Counted from the first letter of the stretch, positions 27,796-37,597 are shown. The stretch: 64,000 nt of DNA from Arenimonas caeni (GCF_003024235.1 NZ_KZ679091.1:62001-126000); one strand, 5' to 3'. The notes: generated by a model not told the origin, from the letters alone. A program made the numbers and translations.

Positions 27796-28272
27796 TTGGA
27801 TACGAAAGCAAACCGGCCGTTGGCCGCTACCACCATCCTTGCGCTGGCGCTGGCCGCCGGCGCCGTGCCTGCGTTCGCCCAGGAAACCGGGCTGGCCGAT
27901 GCCGAGGCCAGGCTGCGCGAGGCCGCCACGGCGGTCGAGGCGGCCATGCAGGAGGTCCAGGCCCGCCAGGCCCAGCTGCAGTCGGCCCGCGAGGCGCTGT
28001 CCGCGGCCGAGGCGGCGCGCGACCAGGCCGAGGATCGCCTGGCCCGCACCGAGGCCCAGGCGGCGCGCAGCCAGCTCACCCGCCGGCAGGTCGACGCCGA
28101 CCGGGCGCTGGCCGACAAGGCCGTGCAGGCCGTGGCGCAAGCCCGGGCGCAGATCCAGGCGCTGGAGTCGGACATGGACTCCGGCCAGGCCACGCTGATG
28201 GCCGCCAAGTCGGCCGTCGATGCCGCGCGCGAGAGCGTGGCGGCGGCCCTGGGTCCCGACACCAAGGGCTGA
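27796..28272 (+). CDS. Hypothetical periplasmic coiled-coil protein
   Basis: The 158-residue protein starts at TTG, chosen because AGGAGGA (27784-27790) sits 5 bases upstream and a cleavable signal peptide follows at once (RPLAATTILALALAAGAVPAFA, cut before QE). The mature part is nearly all Ala, Glu, Gln, Arg and Leu in heptads from about residue 30 to 150, a long coiled coil resembling Lpp/YbgF-type or BamD-adjacent helical proteins. No catalytic motif exists. It ends 1 base before the msrB ATG. TTGTCA with a TTTAGACT -10 lies upstream (27712-27737). Confidence 0.7.
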   Translation: MDTKANRPLAATTILALALAAGAVPAFAQETGLADAEARLREAATAVEAAMQEVQARQAQLQSAREALSAAEAARDQAEDRLARTEAQAARSQLTRRQVDADRALADKAVQAVAQARAQIQALESDMDSGQATLMAAKSAVDAARESVAAALGPDTKG

Positions 28273-28273
28273 G

Positions 28274-28723
28274 ATGCACCGCTGGCGGGACGTCATCGAC
28301 CGGGTGCGCGGCGGCAATCCGCCGCCGCCCCGGCGCGTGGACAAACCGGAGGCCGAGTGGCGCGCTGAGCTGGCGCCGGACGTCTTCCAGGTCACCCGCC
28401 TGGCCGGCACCGAGCGGCCCTTCAGTTCGCCCCTGTGTGGCCTGTTCGAGCCGGGCCGCTACGGCTGCGCCTGCTGCGGCACGCCCCTGTTCGACGCCGG
28501 CACCAAGTTCGAGTCGGGTACCGGCTGGCCTTCGTTCACCGCGCCGCTGGCGGATGCGGCCGTGGCCTACCACGGCGACGAGAGCCACGGCATGGTCCGC
28601 GTCGAGATCCTCTGCAACGCCTGCGATGCCCACCTGGGGCACGTGTTTCCGGACGGCCCCCCGCCGACCGGCCTGCGCTACTGCGTCAACGCGCTGTCGC
28701 TGCGCAAGCTCGCCGCCGAATAG
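28274..28723 (+). CDS. msrB: Peptide-methionine (R)-S-oxide reductase MsrB
   Basis: The 149-residue protein reduces the R epimer of methionine sulfoxide. Two CxxC pairs (CACC in GRYGCACCGTPLFD and CNAC in EILCNACDAHLGHVF) bind structural zinc. The catalytic Cys is in the C-terminal block LRYCVNALSLRK. FESGTGWPSF is the substrate pocket. The ATG at 28274 follows the coiled-coil protein stop by one base, suggesting a two-gene transcript. The protein has no signal peptide and is cytoplasmic. Confidence 0.96.
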   Translation: MHRWRDVIDRVRGGNPPPPRRVDKPEAEWRAELAPDVFQVTRLAGTERPFSSPLCGLFEPGRYGCACCGTPLFDAGTKFESGTGWPSFTAPLADAAVAYHGDESHGMVRVEILCNACDAHLGHVFPDGPPPTGLRYCVNALSLRKLAAE

Positions 28724-28732
28724 CCGCGCCGG

Positions 28733-28900
28733 TCAGGCCGCGACGGCCTTGAGGATGGTGTAGACCACCAGTCCCAGCATCGAAAGCACGCCAAGCGTGA
28801 GCAGGAAGATGCCCTGCGGGCGGGCGCGCAGCGTGAAGCCGACCGCGATCAGCGCGATGGCGATGAAGGTCACGCCGACATGCGGCCAGAAGGTGATCAT
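28733..28900 (-). CDS. Small two-helix membrane protein
   Basis: The 55-residue frame encodes two hydrophobic helices (VGVTFIAIALIAVGFTL and GIFLLTLGVLSMLGLVVYTIL) joined by a short RARPQ loop. The ATG at 28900 is preferred because the first helix begins soon after. An upstream ATG at 28939 would add 13 residues. It is convergent with msrB, with 9 bases between stops. No family is recognised. It could be a small stress or assembly protein. Confidence 0.55.
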   Translation of the reverse strand: MITFWPHVGVTFIAIALIAVGFTLRARPQGIFLLTLGVLSMLGLVVYTILKAVAA

Positions 28901-28987
28901 TCCCACGCAAAACCCCCGGTTGGCTAACGCGACCAGCATACCGCAGGGTGCTTGAAGGGCAATGCGACACGGGCGCGATGTCCCGGG

Positions 28988-29257
28988 GCGGCCATCGAGG
29001 CCGGCATCGAGCCGTCAGTGGGCAGCGTCGGCGATAGCTACGACAACGCGCTGGCCGAAACCGTGATCGGCCTGTTCAAGACCGAGGTCACGAACCGCCG
29101 CTCCTGGCGCAGCCGGGAAGAGGTGGAATGGGAGACCCTGGACTGGGTCGACTGGTATAACCACCGACGACTGCTGGGGTCGATCGGCAACATACCCCCG
29201 GCGGAAGCCGAGGCGGCGTTCTACGCCGGCAACCCGGGTCACGCCATGGCGGCGTGA
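28988..29257 (+). pseudogene. IS3-family transposase OrfB, C-terminal fragment
   Basis: The last about 90 residues of an IS3-type transposase integrase domain remain. IEPSVGSVGDSYDNALAETVIGLFKTEV holds the third catalytic acidic residue (Glu of NALAET), and WVDWYNHRRLLGSIGNIPPAEAEA follows. The first two catalytic Asp residues and all of OrfA are missing. An ATG upstream at 28952 merely opens the frame into unrelated sequence, so homology is taken from about 28988. It cannot be active. Confidence 0.88.
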
Positions 29258-29296
29258 CTCAAACGAAATGGCCTCCGGAGAAGCCGGGGCGATTCA
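28988..29296 (+). mobile_element. Truncated IS3-family insertion sequence (right end only)
   Basis: After the transposase stop, 29269-29296 (TGGCCTCCGGAGAAGCC then GGGGCGATTCA) looks like an IS3-group right inverted repeat ending in CA. No matching left end occurs upstream, so only the right end survives. The remnant lies about 40 bases beyond the tmRNA terminator, in the only longer stretch of this region without an intact gene (28901-29374). Confidence 0.75.
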
Positions 29297-29334
29297 GAAC
29301 CCCCAAGAACACGCGGGAACCGGCGCGATCAGGC

Positions 29335-29368
29335 AAGAAAAAACCCCAACCGAGAACGGTTGGGGTTT
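29335..29368 (-). terminator. Rho-independent terminator of tmRNA
   Basis: A 12-bp perfect stem (AAACCCCAACCG at 29341-29352 with CGGTTGGGGTTT at 29357-29368) closes on a 4-base loop. On the minus strand it is followed by TTTCTT (complement of 29335-29340) in continuation of the stem's T residues. It begins just after the tmRNA 3' end. Confidence 0.92.
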
Positions 29369-29374
29369 CAGTAT

Positions 29375-29727
29375 TGGTGGAGGTGGGGGGAGTTGAACCC
29401 CCGTCCGAGAGCACTCCATCTCCGGCACTACATGCTTAGCTCGTTGTTCGATCTCGGATGGCGGCAACACAACGTGCGAAGCACACCGACACCCACACCC
29501 GCTAAGTTGACCACCGGTTGGCGGGTCGCCGCCGGCAGCTGTTCCGTGATGATGACCCTACATCCACGAGCACGGACACAAGTGGGTTCGGGGCTTACGC
29601 CTTAAGCGGCGAGAGCGTAGTTGTCGTCGTTGGCAACTATGATTTTGCCGCTGGATTAACGAGGAAAGCTGCCCCCTCGGCATGCGCCAGTCGACTTCGC
29701 AACCCCCGTCGAAGCCAGGACACCCCC
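29375..29727 (-). ncRNA. ssrA: Transfer-messenger RNA (tmRNA)
   Basis: The 353-base RNA rescues stalled ribosomes with SmpB. On the minus strand it begins GGGGGTGTCCTGGCTTCGAC and ends with the T-arm GTTCAACTC and 3' CCACCA. The 5' GGGGGTG pairs with CACCTCC next to ACCA, with one G-U, forming the tRNA-like acceptor stem. The tag reading frame lies at complement 29602-29634, encoding ANDDNYALAA then TAA, preceded by TAGTT before the GCC resume codon. smpB is 90 bases upstream on the same strand. Confidence 0.97.
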
Positions 29728-29764
29728 GGATACGCGGAAATCGTTTCGTTCAACCGACACGCCC

Positions 29765-29793
29765 AGTATGGGGCTCGCCTGACCGCACCACAA
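29765..29793 (-). promoter_or_regulatory. Candidate ssrA promoter
   Basis: On the minus strand TTGTGG (complement of 29788-29793), a 17-base spacer and CATACT (complement of 29765-29770) lie between smpB and tmRNA. Transcription would start near 29757. That leaves a leader of about 30 bases to be removed, consistent with RNase P processing of precursor tmRNA. Confidence 0.5.
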
Positions 29794-29817
29794 GTTGCCC
29801 GTTCAGCCTTCGGACGG

Positions 29818-30333
29818 CTACGCGTTCTTGTTGTGCCGGCGCATGGTGCGCTCTTTTTCGCGCTGCCAGTCGCGGTCCTTGCTGGCCTGGCGCTTGTCGT
29901 GGCTCTGCTTGCCCTTGGCCAGGGCCAGCTCGAGCTTGACCTTGTTGCCCTTCCAGTAGGCGGCGGTGGGGATGAGCGTGTAGCCATCGCGCTCGACCTT
30001 GCCCACCAGCTTGTCGATCTCGTGCCGGTGCATCAGCAGCTTGCGCGTGCGGCGGTCGTCGGCCACCACGTGGGTGGAGGCCTGGCTGAGCGGGGTGATC
30101 TGGGCGCCGAACAGGAAGATCTCGCCGTTCTTCACCAGGGCGTAGGCATCGCCCATGTTCATGCGGCCGGCGCGGATGGACTTGAGCTCCCAGCCCTGCA
30201 GGGCGATGCCGGCCTCGTAGCGGGCCTCGAGGTGGTACTCGTGGCGCGCCGAGCGGTTGAGCGCGATGGTCTTGTTGCCATCCGCCGAGCCCTTGGCGCT
30301 TCCGGTATTCTTGGCGTTGTTCTTCTTAGACAT
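29818..30333 (-). CDS. smpB: SsrA-binding protein SmpB
   Basis: The 171-residue protein binds the tRNA-like end of tmRNA and positions it in the decoding centre. The beta-barrel core starts at [34 protein letters not shown], and the basic C-terminal tail ([32 protein letters not shown]) enters the mRNA channel. The ATG at 30333 follows AAGGAC. A longer open frame upstream is antisense to ratA and was excluded. The Lys/Ala-rich first 20 residues are slightly longer than in E. coli SmpB. It is encoded just before ssrA on the same strand. Confidence 0.97.
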   Translation of the reverse strand: MSKKNNAKNTGSAKGSADGNKTIALNRSARHEYHLEARYEAGIALQGWELKSIRAGRMNMGDAYALVKNGEIFLFGAQITPLSQASTHVVADDRRTRKLLMHRHEIDKLVGKVERDGYTLIPTAAYWKGNKVKLELALAKGKQSHDKRQASKDRDWQREKERTMRRHNKNA

Positions 30334-30399
30334 GTCCTTTCCTTGGCGGCCATTGTCGCCCATCGCGGGCCGCACGGGGGAGGGGCGGGCAAGGAGCCC

Positions 30400-30825
30400 A
30401 TGACGAGCATCCACCGGCACGCCCTGGTCCGGCATTCGGCGCGGCGCATGTACGACCTGGTCAACGACGTCGCCGGCTATCCGGCGCGTTTCCCCTGGTG
30501 CGAGGGTTCGCGGGTCCTGGAGGCCTCCGACACGCACATGTTGGCCCGTCTCGACCTGCGCATGGCCGGCCTGCGCACCAGCTTCACCACCCGCAACGAA
30601 CTCGAGGCGCCCACGCGCATCCGGCTGCAGCTGGCCGAGGGCCCGTTCCGCAAGCTCTCGGGGCAGTGGCATTTCCACAGCCTGTCCGAGGACGCCTGCA
30701 AGGTCAGCCTGGACCTGGATTTCGAGGTCGCCGGGCGTTTGTTCGGCTCGGCGCTGGCGCTGGGCTTCCATGGGCTGGCCGACCGCATGGTCGACGACTT
30801 CTGCCGCGAGGCGGACCGGGCCTGA
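30400..30825 (+). CDS. ratA: RatA / PasT-like START-domain protein (COQ10 family)
   Basis: The 141-residue protein is a START-fold polyketide-cyclase/dehydrase family member (residues about 10-135; [25 protein letters not shown] is diagnostic). E. coli RatA was described as a ribosome-association toxin, and mitochondrial COQ10 relatives bind ubiquinone. A role in quinone function is equally likely. AAGGAG precedes the ATG by 3 bases. It pairs with rnfH (1-base gap), the ratA-rnfH pair seen widely beside smpB, and diverges from smpB. Confidence 0.93.
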   Translation: MTSIHRHALVRHSARRMYDLVNDVAGYPARFPWCEGSRVLEASDTHMLARLDLRMAGLRTSFTTRNELEAPTRIRLQLAEGPFRKLSGQWHFHSLSEDACKVSLDLDFEVAGRLFGSALALGFHGLADRMVDDFCREADRA

Positions 30826-30826
30826 G

Positions 30827-31117
30827 ATGGAGGCCGTGCTCCGGGTCGAGGTGGTCTACGCGCTGCCGGACCGCTGCTGGCGGGTACCGCTGCAGTTGCC
30901 GGCCGGCGCGACGGTGGCCGATGCGCTGGCGGCGGCCGACCTGTCCGCGCGCATCCCGGGCGTGGTCGTCGACCCCGAAGGCCTGGCCATCTACGGGCAG
31001 GCGGCGACGCCGGCCACGACGCTGCACGACGGCGACCGCGTCGAGGTGCTCAGGCCACTGCGGGTGGATCCCATGCAGGCCCGGCGGCGCCGGGCCCGCG
31101 AAGCCGGGAAGGCTTAG
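30827..31117 (+). CDS. rnfH: RnfH family ubiquitin-fold protein
   Basis: The 96-residue protein has the RnfH/YfjF beta-grasp fold: [28 protein letters not shown] and GLAIYGQ... ending at [15 protein letters not shown]. The basic tail ARRRRAREA is common in the family. Its biochemical role is not established. It follows ratA by one base, and its stop overlaps that of convergent bamE by 3 bases. Confidence 0.92.
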   Translation: MEAVLRVEVVYALPDRCWRVPLQLPAGATVADALAAADLSARIPGVVVDPEGLAIYGQAATPATTLHDGDRVEVLRPLRVDPMQARRRRAREAGKA

Positions 31118-31512
31118 CCGCCCGACGGCGGGCGACGCGGCTTGTCCTTGTCGCGCGCGATGTTGCCGAAGCGGCGCATTTCGACAGCCAGTTCGTTGTC
31201 GGCCTCGGGGAAGTACTCGCCCTCCCAGCGGGCCAGCGCCTCACCCTCGAACCACAGGGTGAGGTTCTTGATCTCGGTGTCGCCGGTGCGGCGGCGCGCG
31301 GTGGCCACGTAGTCCCAGCGCGACTGGTGGAACGGGTCGGAGACCGCGGGCGAACCGAGCAGGCTGAAGACCTGGCCGCGGGTCATGCCCACCTGCAGTT
31401 GTTCGACGTTGCGCGACTCGAGCAGGTTGCCCTGGAAGACGGGCTGGCGATAGACGATGCCGCAGCCGGCGACGAGGAGGGTGGCGAGCAGGAGCGTGAA
31501 GGCCTTGCGCAT
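31114..31512 (-). CDS. bamE: Outer-membrane assembly lipoprotein BamE (OmlA/SmpA)
   Basis: The 132-residue lipoprotein is part of the BAM complex inserting outer-membrane beta-barrels. Signal peptide and lipobox are MRKAFTLLLATLLVAGC. The SmpA/OmlA domain follows: YRQPVFQGNLLESRNVEQLQVGMTRGQVFSLLGSPAV. The frame is open upstream, but the ATG at 31512 gives the signal peptide. It diverges from fur, the conserved omlA-fur arrangement of Xanthomonadales, and a shared 100-base spacer likely holds both promoters. Confidence 0.95.
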   Translation of the reverse strand: MRKAFTLLLATLLVAGCGIVYRQPVFQGNLLESRNVEQLQVGMTRGQVFSLLGSPAVSDPFHQSRWDYVATARRRTGDTEIKNLTLWFEGEALARWEGEYFPEADNELAVEMRRFGNIARDKDKPRRPPSGG

Positions 31513-31545
31513 TGCAGGGTGGGTCCGGGTGCGGTGACTGCCCGA

Positions 31546-31554
31546 TGATACACT
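31546..31554 (+). promoter_or_regulatory. Extended -10 element of the fur promoter
   Basis: TGATACACT gives an extended -10 (TG, one base, TACACT) 59 bases before the fur ATG. The same AT-rich patch read on the minus strand offers TATCAT (complement of 31545-31550) for bamE, so the divergent promoters may overlap. No clear -35 or Fur box is visible. Confidence 0.4.
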
Positions 31555-31612
31555 ACCCGATGAAGCCGCCAGCCCCTCGCGGCGGCCTGACGGAACGCAT
31601 TCAGGAGACGCC

Positions 31613-32020
31613 ATGGAATCCCAGGACCTGCGCAAGGCCGGCCTCAAGGTCACCCATCCGCGCATGCGCATCCTCGAGGTACTCGAGACCGCCAGCCCCA
31701 AGCACCTGACGGCCGAGGACATCTACCGGCACCTGCTCGAGAACGGCGACGACATCGGCCTGGCAACGGTCTACCGCGTGCTCACCCAGTTCGAGGGCGC
31801 CGGCCTGGTGCTCAAGCACAATTTCGAGGGTGGCCAGGCGGTCTACGAACTCGACCGCGGCCAGCACCACGACCACATGGTCGATGTCGACACCGGCAAG
31901 GTGATCGAGTTCACCAGCCCCGAGATCGAACGCCTCCAGCACGAGATCGCCGCCAAGTACGGCTTCGAAATCGAAGACCACTCGCTGGTCCTGTACGTGC
32001 GCGCCCGGAAGAAGAAATAG
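31613..32020 (+). CDS. fur: Ferric uptake regulator Fur
   Basis: The 135-residue metalloregulator represses iron-uptake genes when Fe2+ is abundant. The winged helix (about residues 1-80; THPRMRILEVLE, LATVYRVLTQFEGAGLV) is followed by the dimer domain with HHDHMVDVDTGKVIEF. Residues of the regulatory metal site are kept. The whole protein has no cysteine. The CxxC structural-zinc pair of E. coli Fur is replaced by D and T (MVDVDTG), and the Cys-rich tail is absent. The protein should therefore fold without structural zinc, as is described for some relatives. Confidence 0.96.
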   Translation: MESQDLRKAGLKVTHPRMRILEVLETASPKHLTAEDIYRHLLENGDDIGLATVYRVLTQFEGAGLVLKHNFEGGQAVYELDRGQHHDHMVDVDTGKVIEFTSPEIERLQHEIAAKYGFEIEDHSLVLYVRARKKK

Positions 32021-32044
32021 GTTTTGCCGCACCGCGGCAAAAAA

Positions 32045-33718
32045 CTACTTCCCGCTCGCGCGCGATAGCAGCTGGCGGGCGTTGGCGCGGACTTCCTTGG
32101 TGATCTCCACGCCGCCGAGCATGCGGGCGAGTTCTTCGACGCGGGCCTTGTCGTCCAGGGCTTCGACCTGGCTGTGGGTGGCGTCGGCTTCGACGGCCTT
32201 GCTGACCCGGTAGTGGTGGTGGCCCTGGGCCGCCACCTGGGGCAGGTGGGTGACGCACAGCACCTGCCGCTCGGCGCCCAGCGCGCGCAGCTTCTGGCCC
32301 ACCACCTCGGCCACCGCGCCGCCGATGCCGGTGTCGACCTCGTCGAACACCATCGTCGGCACCGCGTCCAGGCCCAGCGCGGCCACTTCGATGGCCAGGC
32401 TGATGCGCGCCAGTTCGCCGCCGGAGGCCACCTTGCGCAGCGGCCGCGGCGGCTGGCCGGGGTTGGCCGACACCAGGAACTCGCAGCGCTCGGCGCCCGA
32501 CGGGGTGGGGCGGGTGGTGTCGAGCGGCTCGAGCGCGACGGTGAACACGCCGCCGCCCATGCCCAGTTCGCCCATCAGGCCGGCCACGGCCTCGCCCAGC
32601 GCCGTGGCGGCACGGGCGCGGGCCTGGCCCAGGCGTGCCGCGGCGACCTGCCACTCGCGCGCCGCGACTTCGAGTTCGCGACCCAGGCGCGCAGCGCGTT
32701 CGCCGGCGCCGGCCAGGCCCTCGAGTTCTTCCTGTAGCGCGTCGCGCCGGGCGGCCAGTTCTTCGAGCGGCACCCGGTGCTTGCGCGCGAGCTCGTGCAG
32801 GCGCGCCATGCGTTCCTCCAGCTGCTGCAGGCGGGCCGGGTCGAGGTCGAGCTCGTCGTGCACGCGCTCGAGCCCGGCCGCGGCCTCGGCCAGCTGGATG
32901 CCGGCGGAGTCGAGCAGGGCCAGCACCTCGGCCAGGCGCGGCTCGTCGCCGGCCAGGCGCGCCAGCTCGCCCTGGGTCTGGTGCAGCAGGCGCTGCAGCG
33001 ACAGCCCGTCGTCGCCGGCCAGGCGCGCAAGCGCCGCCTGGCAGCCCTGGATCAGGCCAGCGGCATTGGCCTGGCGGCGGTGCGCCGCGGCCAGTTCCTC
33101 CAGCGCTTCCGGGCGCAGGTCTTCGTCGGCCAGTTCACCGGCCTGGTGTTCGAGCCAGGCGAGGCGTTCGCCCACGTCGCCGCTGCGGGCCAGCTCGGCC
33201 AGCTCCCGGTCGACGCCTGCCCAGCGCCGGGCGGCGTCGCGCACCTCGGCCAGCATCGGCCCGTGCTGGCCGAAGGCATCGAGCAGGGCCAGCTGCTGGC
33301 CCCGGTCGAGCAGGGCCTGGTGTTCGTGCTGGCCGTGGATCTCCACCAGCAGCCCGCCCAGGGCCGCCAGTTGCCCCAGCGTGGCCGGCCGGCCGTTGAT
33401 CCAGGCCCGCGAGCCGCCGTCGGCGCGAATGACCCGGCGCAGCTGGCAGGCCTCGTCGTCGTCGAGTTCGTTCTCGCGCAGCCACTCGCGCGCGGCCGGC
33501 GCGTCGGCGAGGCTGAACTCGGCGGCCAGCTCGGCGCGCTCGGCGCCGTGGCGGACGATGCCGGCGTCGGCGCGGGCGCCGGTGAGCCACATCAGCGCGT
33601 CCACCAGCAGCGACTTGCCGGCGCCGGTTTCGCCCGAAACCACGGTCATGCCCGGCCCGAAGGCCAGTTCGGCGCGGCTGACGACGGCGAAATCCTGGAG
33701 CGTGAGGTGGCTGAGCAT
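32045..33718 (-). CDS. recN: DNA repair ATPase RecN
   Basis: The 557-residue SMC-like protein holds broken DNA ends together during recombinational repair. The N-terminal Walker A is SGETGAGKSLLVDAL (about residue 30). Long coiled coils span about 160-370, and the C-terminal half has the signature KVASGGELARISLAIE and Walker B PTMVFDEVDTGIGG. It is convergent with fur (24 bases between stops) and divergent from hrcA. No LexA-type box is evident in the 134-base upstream spacer, so SOS control is not visible here. Confidence 0.96.
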   Translation of the reverse strand: MLSHLTLQDFAVVSRAELAFGPGMTVVSGETGAGKSLLVDALMWLTGARADAGIVRHGAERAELAAEFSLADAPAAREWLRENELDDDEACQLRRVIRADGGSRAWINGRPATLGQLAALGGLLVEIHGQHEHQALLDRGQQLALLDAFGQHGPMLAEVRDAARRWAGVDRELAELARSGDVGERLAWLEHQAGELADEDLRPEALEELAAAHRRQANAAGLIQGCQAALARLAGDDGLSLQRLLHQTQGELARLAGDEPRLAEVLALLDSAGIQLAEAAAGLERVHDELDLDPARLQQLEERMARLHELARKHRVPLEELAARRDALQEELEGLAGAGERAARLGRELEVAAREWQVAAARLGQARARAATALGEAVAGLMGELGMGGGVFTVALEPLDTTRPTPSGAERCEFLVSANPGQPPRPLRKVASGGELARISLAIEVAALGLDAVPTMVFDEVDTGIGGAVAEVVGQKLRALGAERQVLCVTHLPQVAAQGHHHYRVSKAVEADATHSQVEALDDKARVEELARMLGGVEITKEVRANARQLLSRASGK

Positions 33719-33852
33719 GGTGGCGGCGATTTTGCCTCAAAGCCGGCAGCTTCCGCTGCCCCCGTCTCAGGGATCAAGACAGGCTCGTCCGGCCGGCGGG
33801 TAGGCATTCGCCGCGTCTTGCGCGCCGGGGGCGGCGGCCTTATCTATGGGGC

Positions 33853-34902
33853 ATGGACCTGAACCTGGACCCGCGCGCCCGCCGCCTGCTGCGCACCCTG
33901 ATCGCCCAGCACATCCGGGACGGCGAGCCCGTGGGTTCGCGCACCCTGGCCAAGCGTTCGGGCCTGGACGTGAGCCCGGCGACGATCCGCAACATCATGG
34001 CCGACCTCGAGGAGGTCGGCCTGGTCTCGGCGCCGCACACGTCCGCCGGGCGCGTGCCCACGGCCCAGGGCTACCGGGTGTTCGTCGACAGCCTGCTGCA
34101 GATGAAGCCGCTGCAGGAGGCCGAGGTGCGCCAGCTGCGCGAGCAGCTGCCGGCCGGCGCCGGCACCCAGGCCCTGCTGTCGAACACCAGCGAGCTGCTG
34201 TCGGCGATGAGCCAGTTCGTGGGCGTGGTCACCGTGCCCCAGCGCAGCCAGTTCGCCTTCCGCCACATCGACTTCGTGCCGCTCGAGGCCCAGCGCGTCC
34301 TGGTGATCCTGGTCTTCACCGACAACGAGGTGCAGAACCGCATCATCAGCCCGCGCCGGGCCTACACCGGCCCGGAGCTCGAGCAGGCCGCCAACTACCT
34401 CAACGCCCACTTCGCTGGCCGGCCGCTGGCCGACATCCGGGCCCGGCTGCTGCGCGAACTGAGCGACACCCGCAGCGAGATGGAGCGCCTGCTCAGCGCC
34501 GTGGTCGAGCTGTCCGAGCAGGCCCTGGGCGACGGCGCGCCCGGCCCCGAGGACATGCTGCTGGCCGGCCAGACCCGGCTGATGGGCGTGCAGGACCTGT
34601 CCGACCTCGACCGCCTGCGCGAGCTGTTCGATGCCTTCTCCCGCAAGCGCGAGATCCTCCAGCTGCTCGAGGGCACCCTCAAGGCCCAGGGCGTGCGGGT
34701 GTTCATCGGCGAGGAAACCGGGCTGGCGCCGCTCGACGCCTGCACCGTGGTCACCGCGCCCTACCGCTCGCAGGGGCGGGTGATGGGCGTGCTGGGCGTC
34801 ATCGGTCCGACCCGCATGGCCTACGACCGGGTCATCCCGATGGTGCAGGCCACCGCCGACCTGCTCGGCGCCGCCTTGAATCCCGAGCCGCCGACCCCAT
34901 AG
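33853..34902 (+). CDS. hrcA: Heat-inducible transcription repressor HrcA
   Basis: The 349-residue repressor normally binds CIRCE dyads at chaperone genes and is kept active by GroEL. The winged-helix start is [41 protein letters not shown], followed by [14 protein letters not shown]. The C-terminal GAF-like domain ends [21 protein letters not shown] weak sigma-32-like site (CTTGCG, 15 bases, CCTTATCT at 33817-33845) lies just before the ATG, which would give almost no leader. No CIRCE (TTAGCACTC dyad) is seen before hrcA, grpE, dnaK or dnaJ, so its targets probably lie elsewhere, for example groESL. Confidence 0.95.
   Translation: MDLNLDPRARRLLRTLIAQHIRDGEPVGSRTLAKRSGLDVSPATIRNIMADLEEVGLVSAPHTSAGRVPTAQGYRVFVDSLLQMKPLQEAEVRQLREQLPAGAGTQALLSNTSELLSAMSQFVGVVTVPQRSQFAFRHIDFVPLEAQRVLVILVFTDNEVQNRIISPRRAYTGPELEQAANYLNAHFAGRPLADIRARLLRELSDTRSEMERLLSAVVELSEQALGDGAPGPEDMLLAGQTRLMGVQDLSDLDRLRELFDAFSRKREILQLLEGTLKAQGVRVFIGEETGLAPLDACTVVTAPYRSQGRVMGVLGVIGPTRMAYDRVIPMVQATADLLGAALNPEPPTP
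34875..34902 (+). promoter_or_regulatory. Sigma-32-type heat-shock promoter of grpE
   Basis: CTTGAA (34875-34880), exactly 14 bases, then CCCCATAG (34895-34902) match the sigma-32 consensus CTTGAA-N14-CCCCATnT almost perfectly. The site lies inside the last codons of hrcA, 44 bases before the grpE ATG. Confidence 0.75.
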
Positions 34903-34945
34903 CCTGCCTGACCCCCGCCGGACGCGGGGCAGCGAACAGGATCCC

Positions 34946-35464
34946 ATGCACAGCGAAAACCCGACCCCGGACGCGAGCGCGTCCGCCGACGTCCCCGACC
35001 TCGACACCGACGACCTGGCCAACGAACTCGAGCAGCTGCGCGCCGCCCTGGCCGGAGTCCGCGAAGAGGCCCTGCGCGAGCGGGCCGACCTGGACAACCA
35101 GCGCAAGCGCCTGGCCCGCGACCTCGAGCAGGCCCGCCGCTTCGCCAACGAGAAGCTGCTGTCCCAGCTGCTGCCGGTGCTCGACAGCCTCGAGGCCGGC
35201 CTCAAGGCCGCCGGCGACAGCGCCGGCCCGCTCAGGGATGGCCTGGAGCTCACCCTGCGCCAGCTGCTGAAGGTGGGCGAGGACAACGGCCTGGCCCAGC
35301 TCGATCCCGAAGGCCAGGCCTTCGACCCCGAGTGGCACCAGGCCATCAGCCAGCTCGAGTCGCCGGACGCGAGCCCGGGCACCGTGCTGCAGGTCTTCCA
35401 GAAGGGCTACGCCCTGCACGACCGCCTGCTGCGGCCCGCCCTGGTGGTGGTCGCCGCCGGCTGA
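34946..35464 (+). CDS. grpE: Nucleotide exchange factor GrpE
   Basis: The 172-residue co-chaperone releases ADP from DnaK. An acidic, disordered N-terminus (about residues 1-30) leads into the long dimer helix [48 protein letters not shown]. The beta wing contains [18 protein letters not shown] (family motif F-P-WHQA) and ends [24 protein letters not shown]. It lies between hrcA and dnaK in the heat-shock operon with its own sigma-32-type promoter at 34875. Confidence 0.96.
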   Translation: MHSENPTPDASASADVPDLDTDDLANELEQLRAALAGVREEALRERADLDNQRKRLARDLEQARRFANEKLLSQLLPVLDSLEAGLKAAGDSAGPLRDGLELTLRQLLKVGEDNGLAQLDPEGQAFDPEWHQAISQLESPDASPGTVLQVFQKGYALHDRLLRPALVVVAAG

Positions 35465-35477
35465 GCCTTTCACGGGC

Positions 35478-35505
35478 CTTGAACACTTCGCGGCGGGCCC
35501 CACAT
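35478..35505 (+). promoter_or_regulatory. Sigma-32-type heat-shock promoter of dnaK
   Basis: CTTGAA (35478-35483), 14 bases, then CCCCACAT (35498-35505) fits the sigma-32 consensus with one deviation in the -10. It lies 59 bases upstream of the dnaK ATG, in the grpE-dnaK spacer. Confidence 0.78.
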
Positions 35506-35564
35506 ACCAAGCAACCGCGGCCGCCGCCGCCAATACAGATTCGAATCGATCAGGGAGTCACACC

Positions 35565-37490
<1,926 letters not shown>

Positions 37491-37499
37491 TGCATCCTT

Positions 37500-37565
37500 C
37501 CCGCATGCCCCCGGGCATGCGGGCTGGCTGCCCGCGCCGGGCCGGTGATTCCGGTGGGCGCGGGC
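37500..37565 (+). promoter_or_regulatory. Tandem stem-loops in the dnaK-dnaJ spacer
   Basis: CCCGCATGC (37500-37508) pairs with GCATGCGGG (37515-37523). Directly after, GCCCGCGCC (37530-37538) pairs with GGCGCGGGC (37557-37565), with an inner CCGG stem. No run of T follows, so this is likelier an mRNA-processing or attenuating structure than a full terminator. It may keep DnaJ output below that of DnaK. Confidence 0.55.
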
Positions 37566-37597
37566 GCTTTGCTGTCAGGGGTTGACCAGGATTCTCA

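Noticed and set aside
28952-29257. A complete 101-residue transposase gene
   Set aside because: Only residues from about 28988 are transposase-like. The first part is unrelated sequence and two of three catalytic acidic residues are missing.
32021-32044. Palindrome TTTTGCCGC-ACC-GCGGCAAAA between convergent fur and recN, first taken as a bidirectional terminator
   Set aside because: The T-run precedes and the A-run follows the stem on both strands, the reverse of what an intrinsic terminator needs. It is a hairpin but not a classical terminator.
33719-35564. CIRCE operator expected next to hrcA/grpE/dnaK
   Set aside because: No TTAGCACTC-type inverted repeat is present in the spacers; sigma-32-type promoters are found instead.
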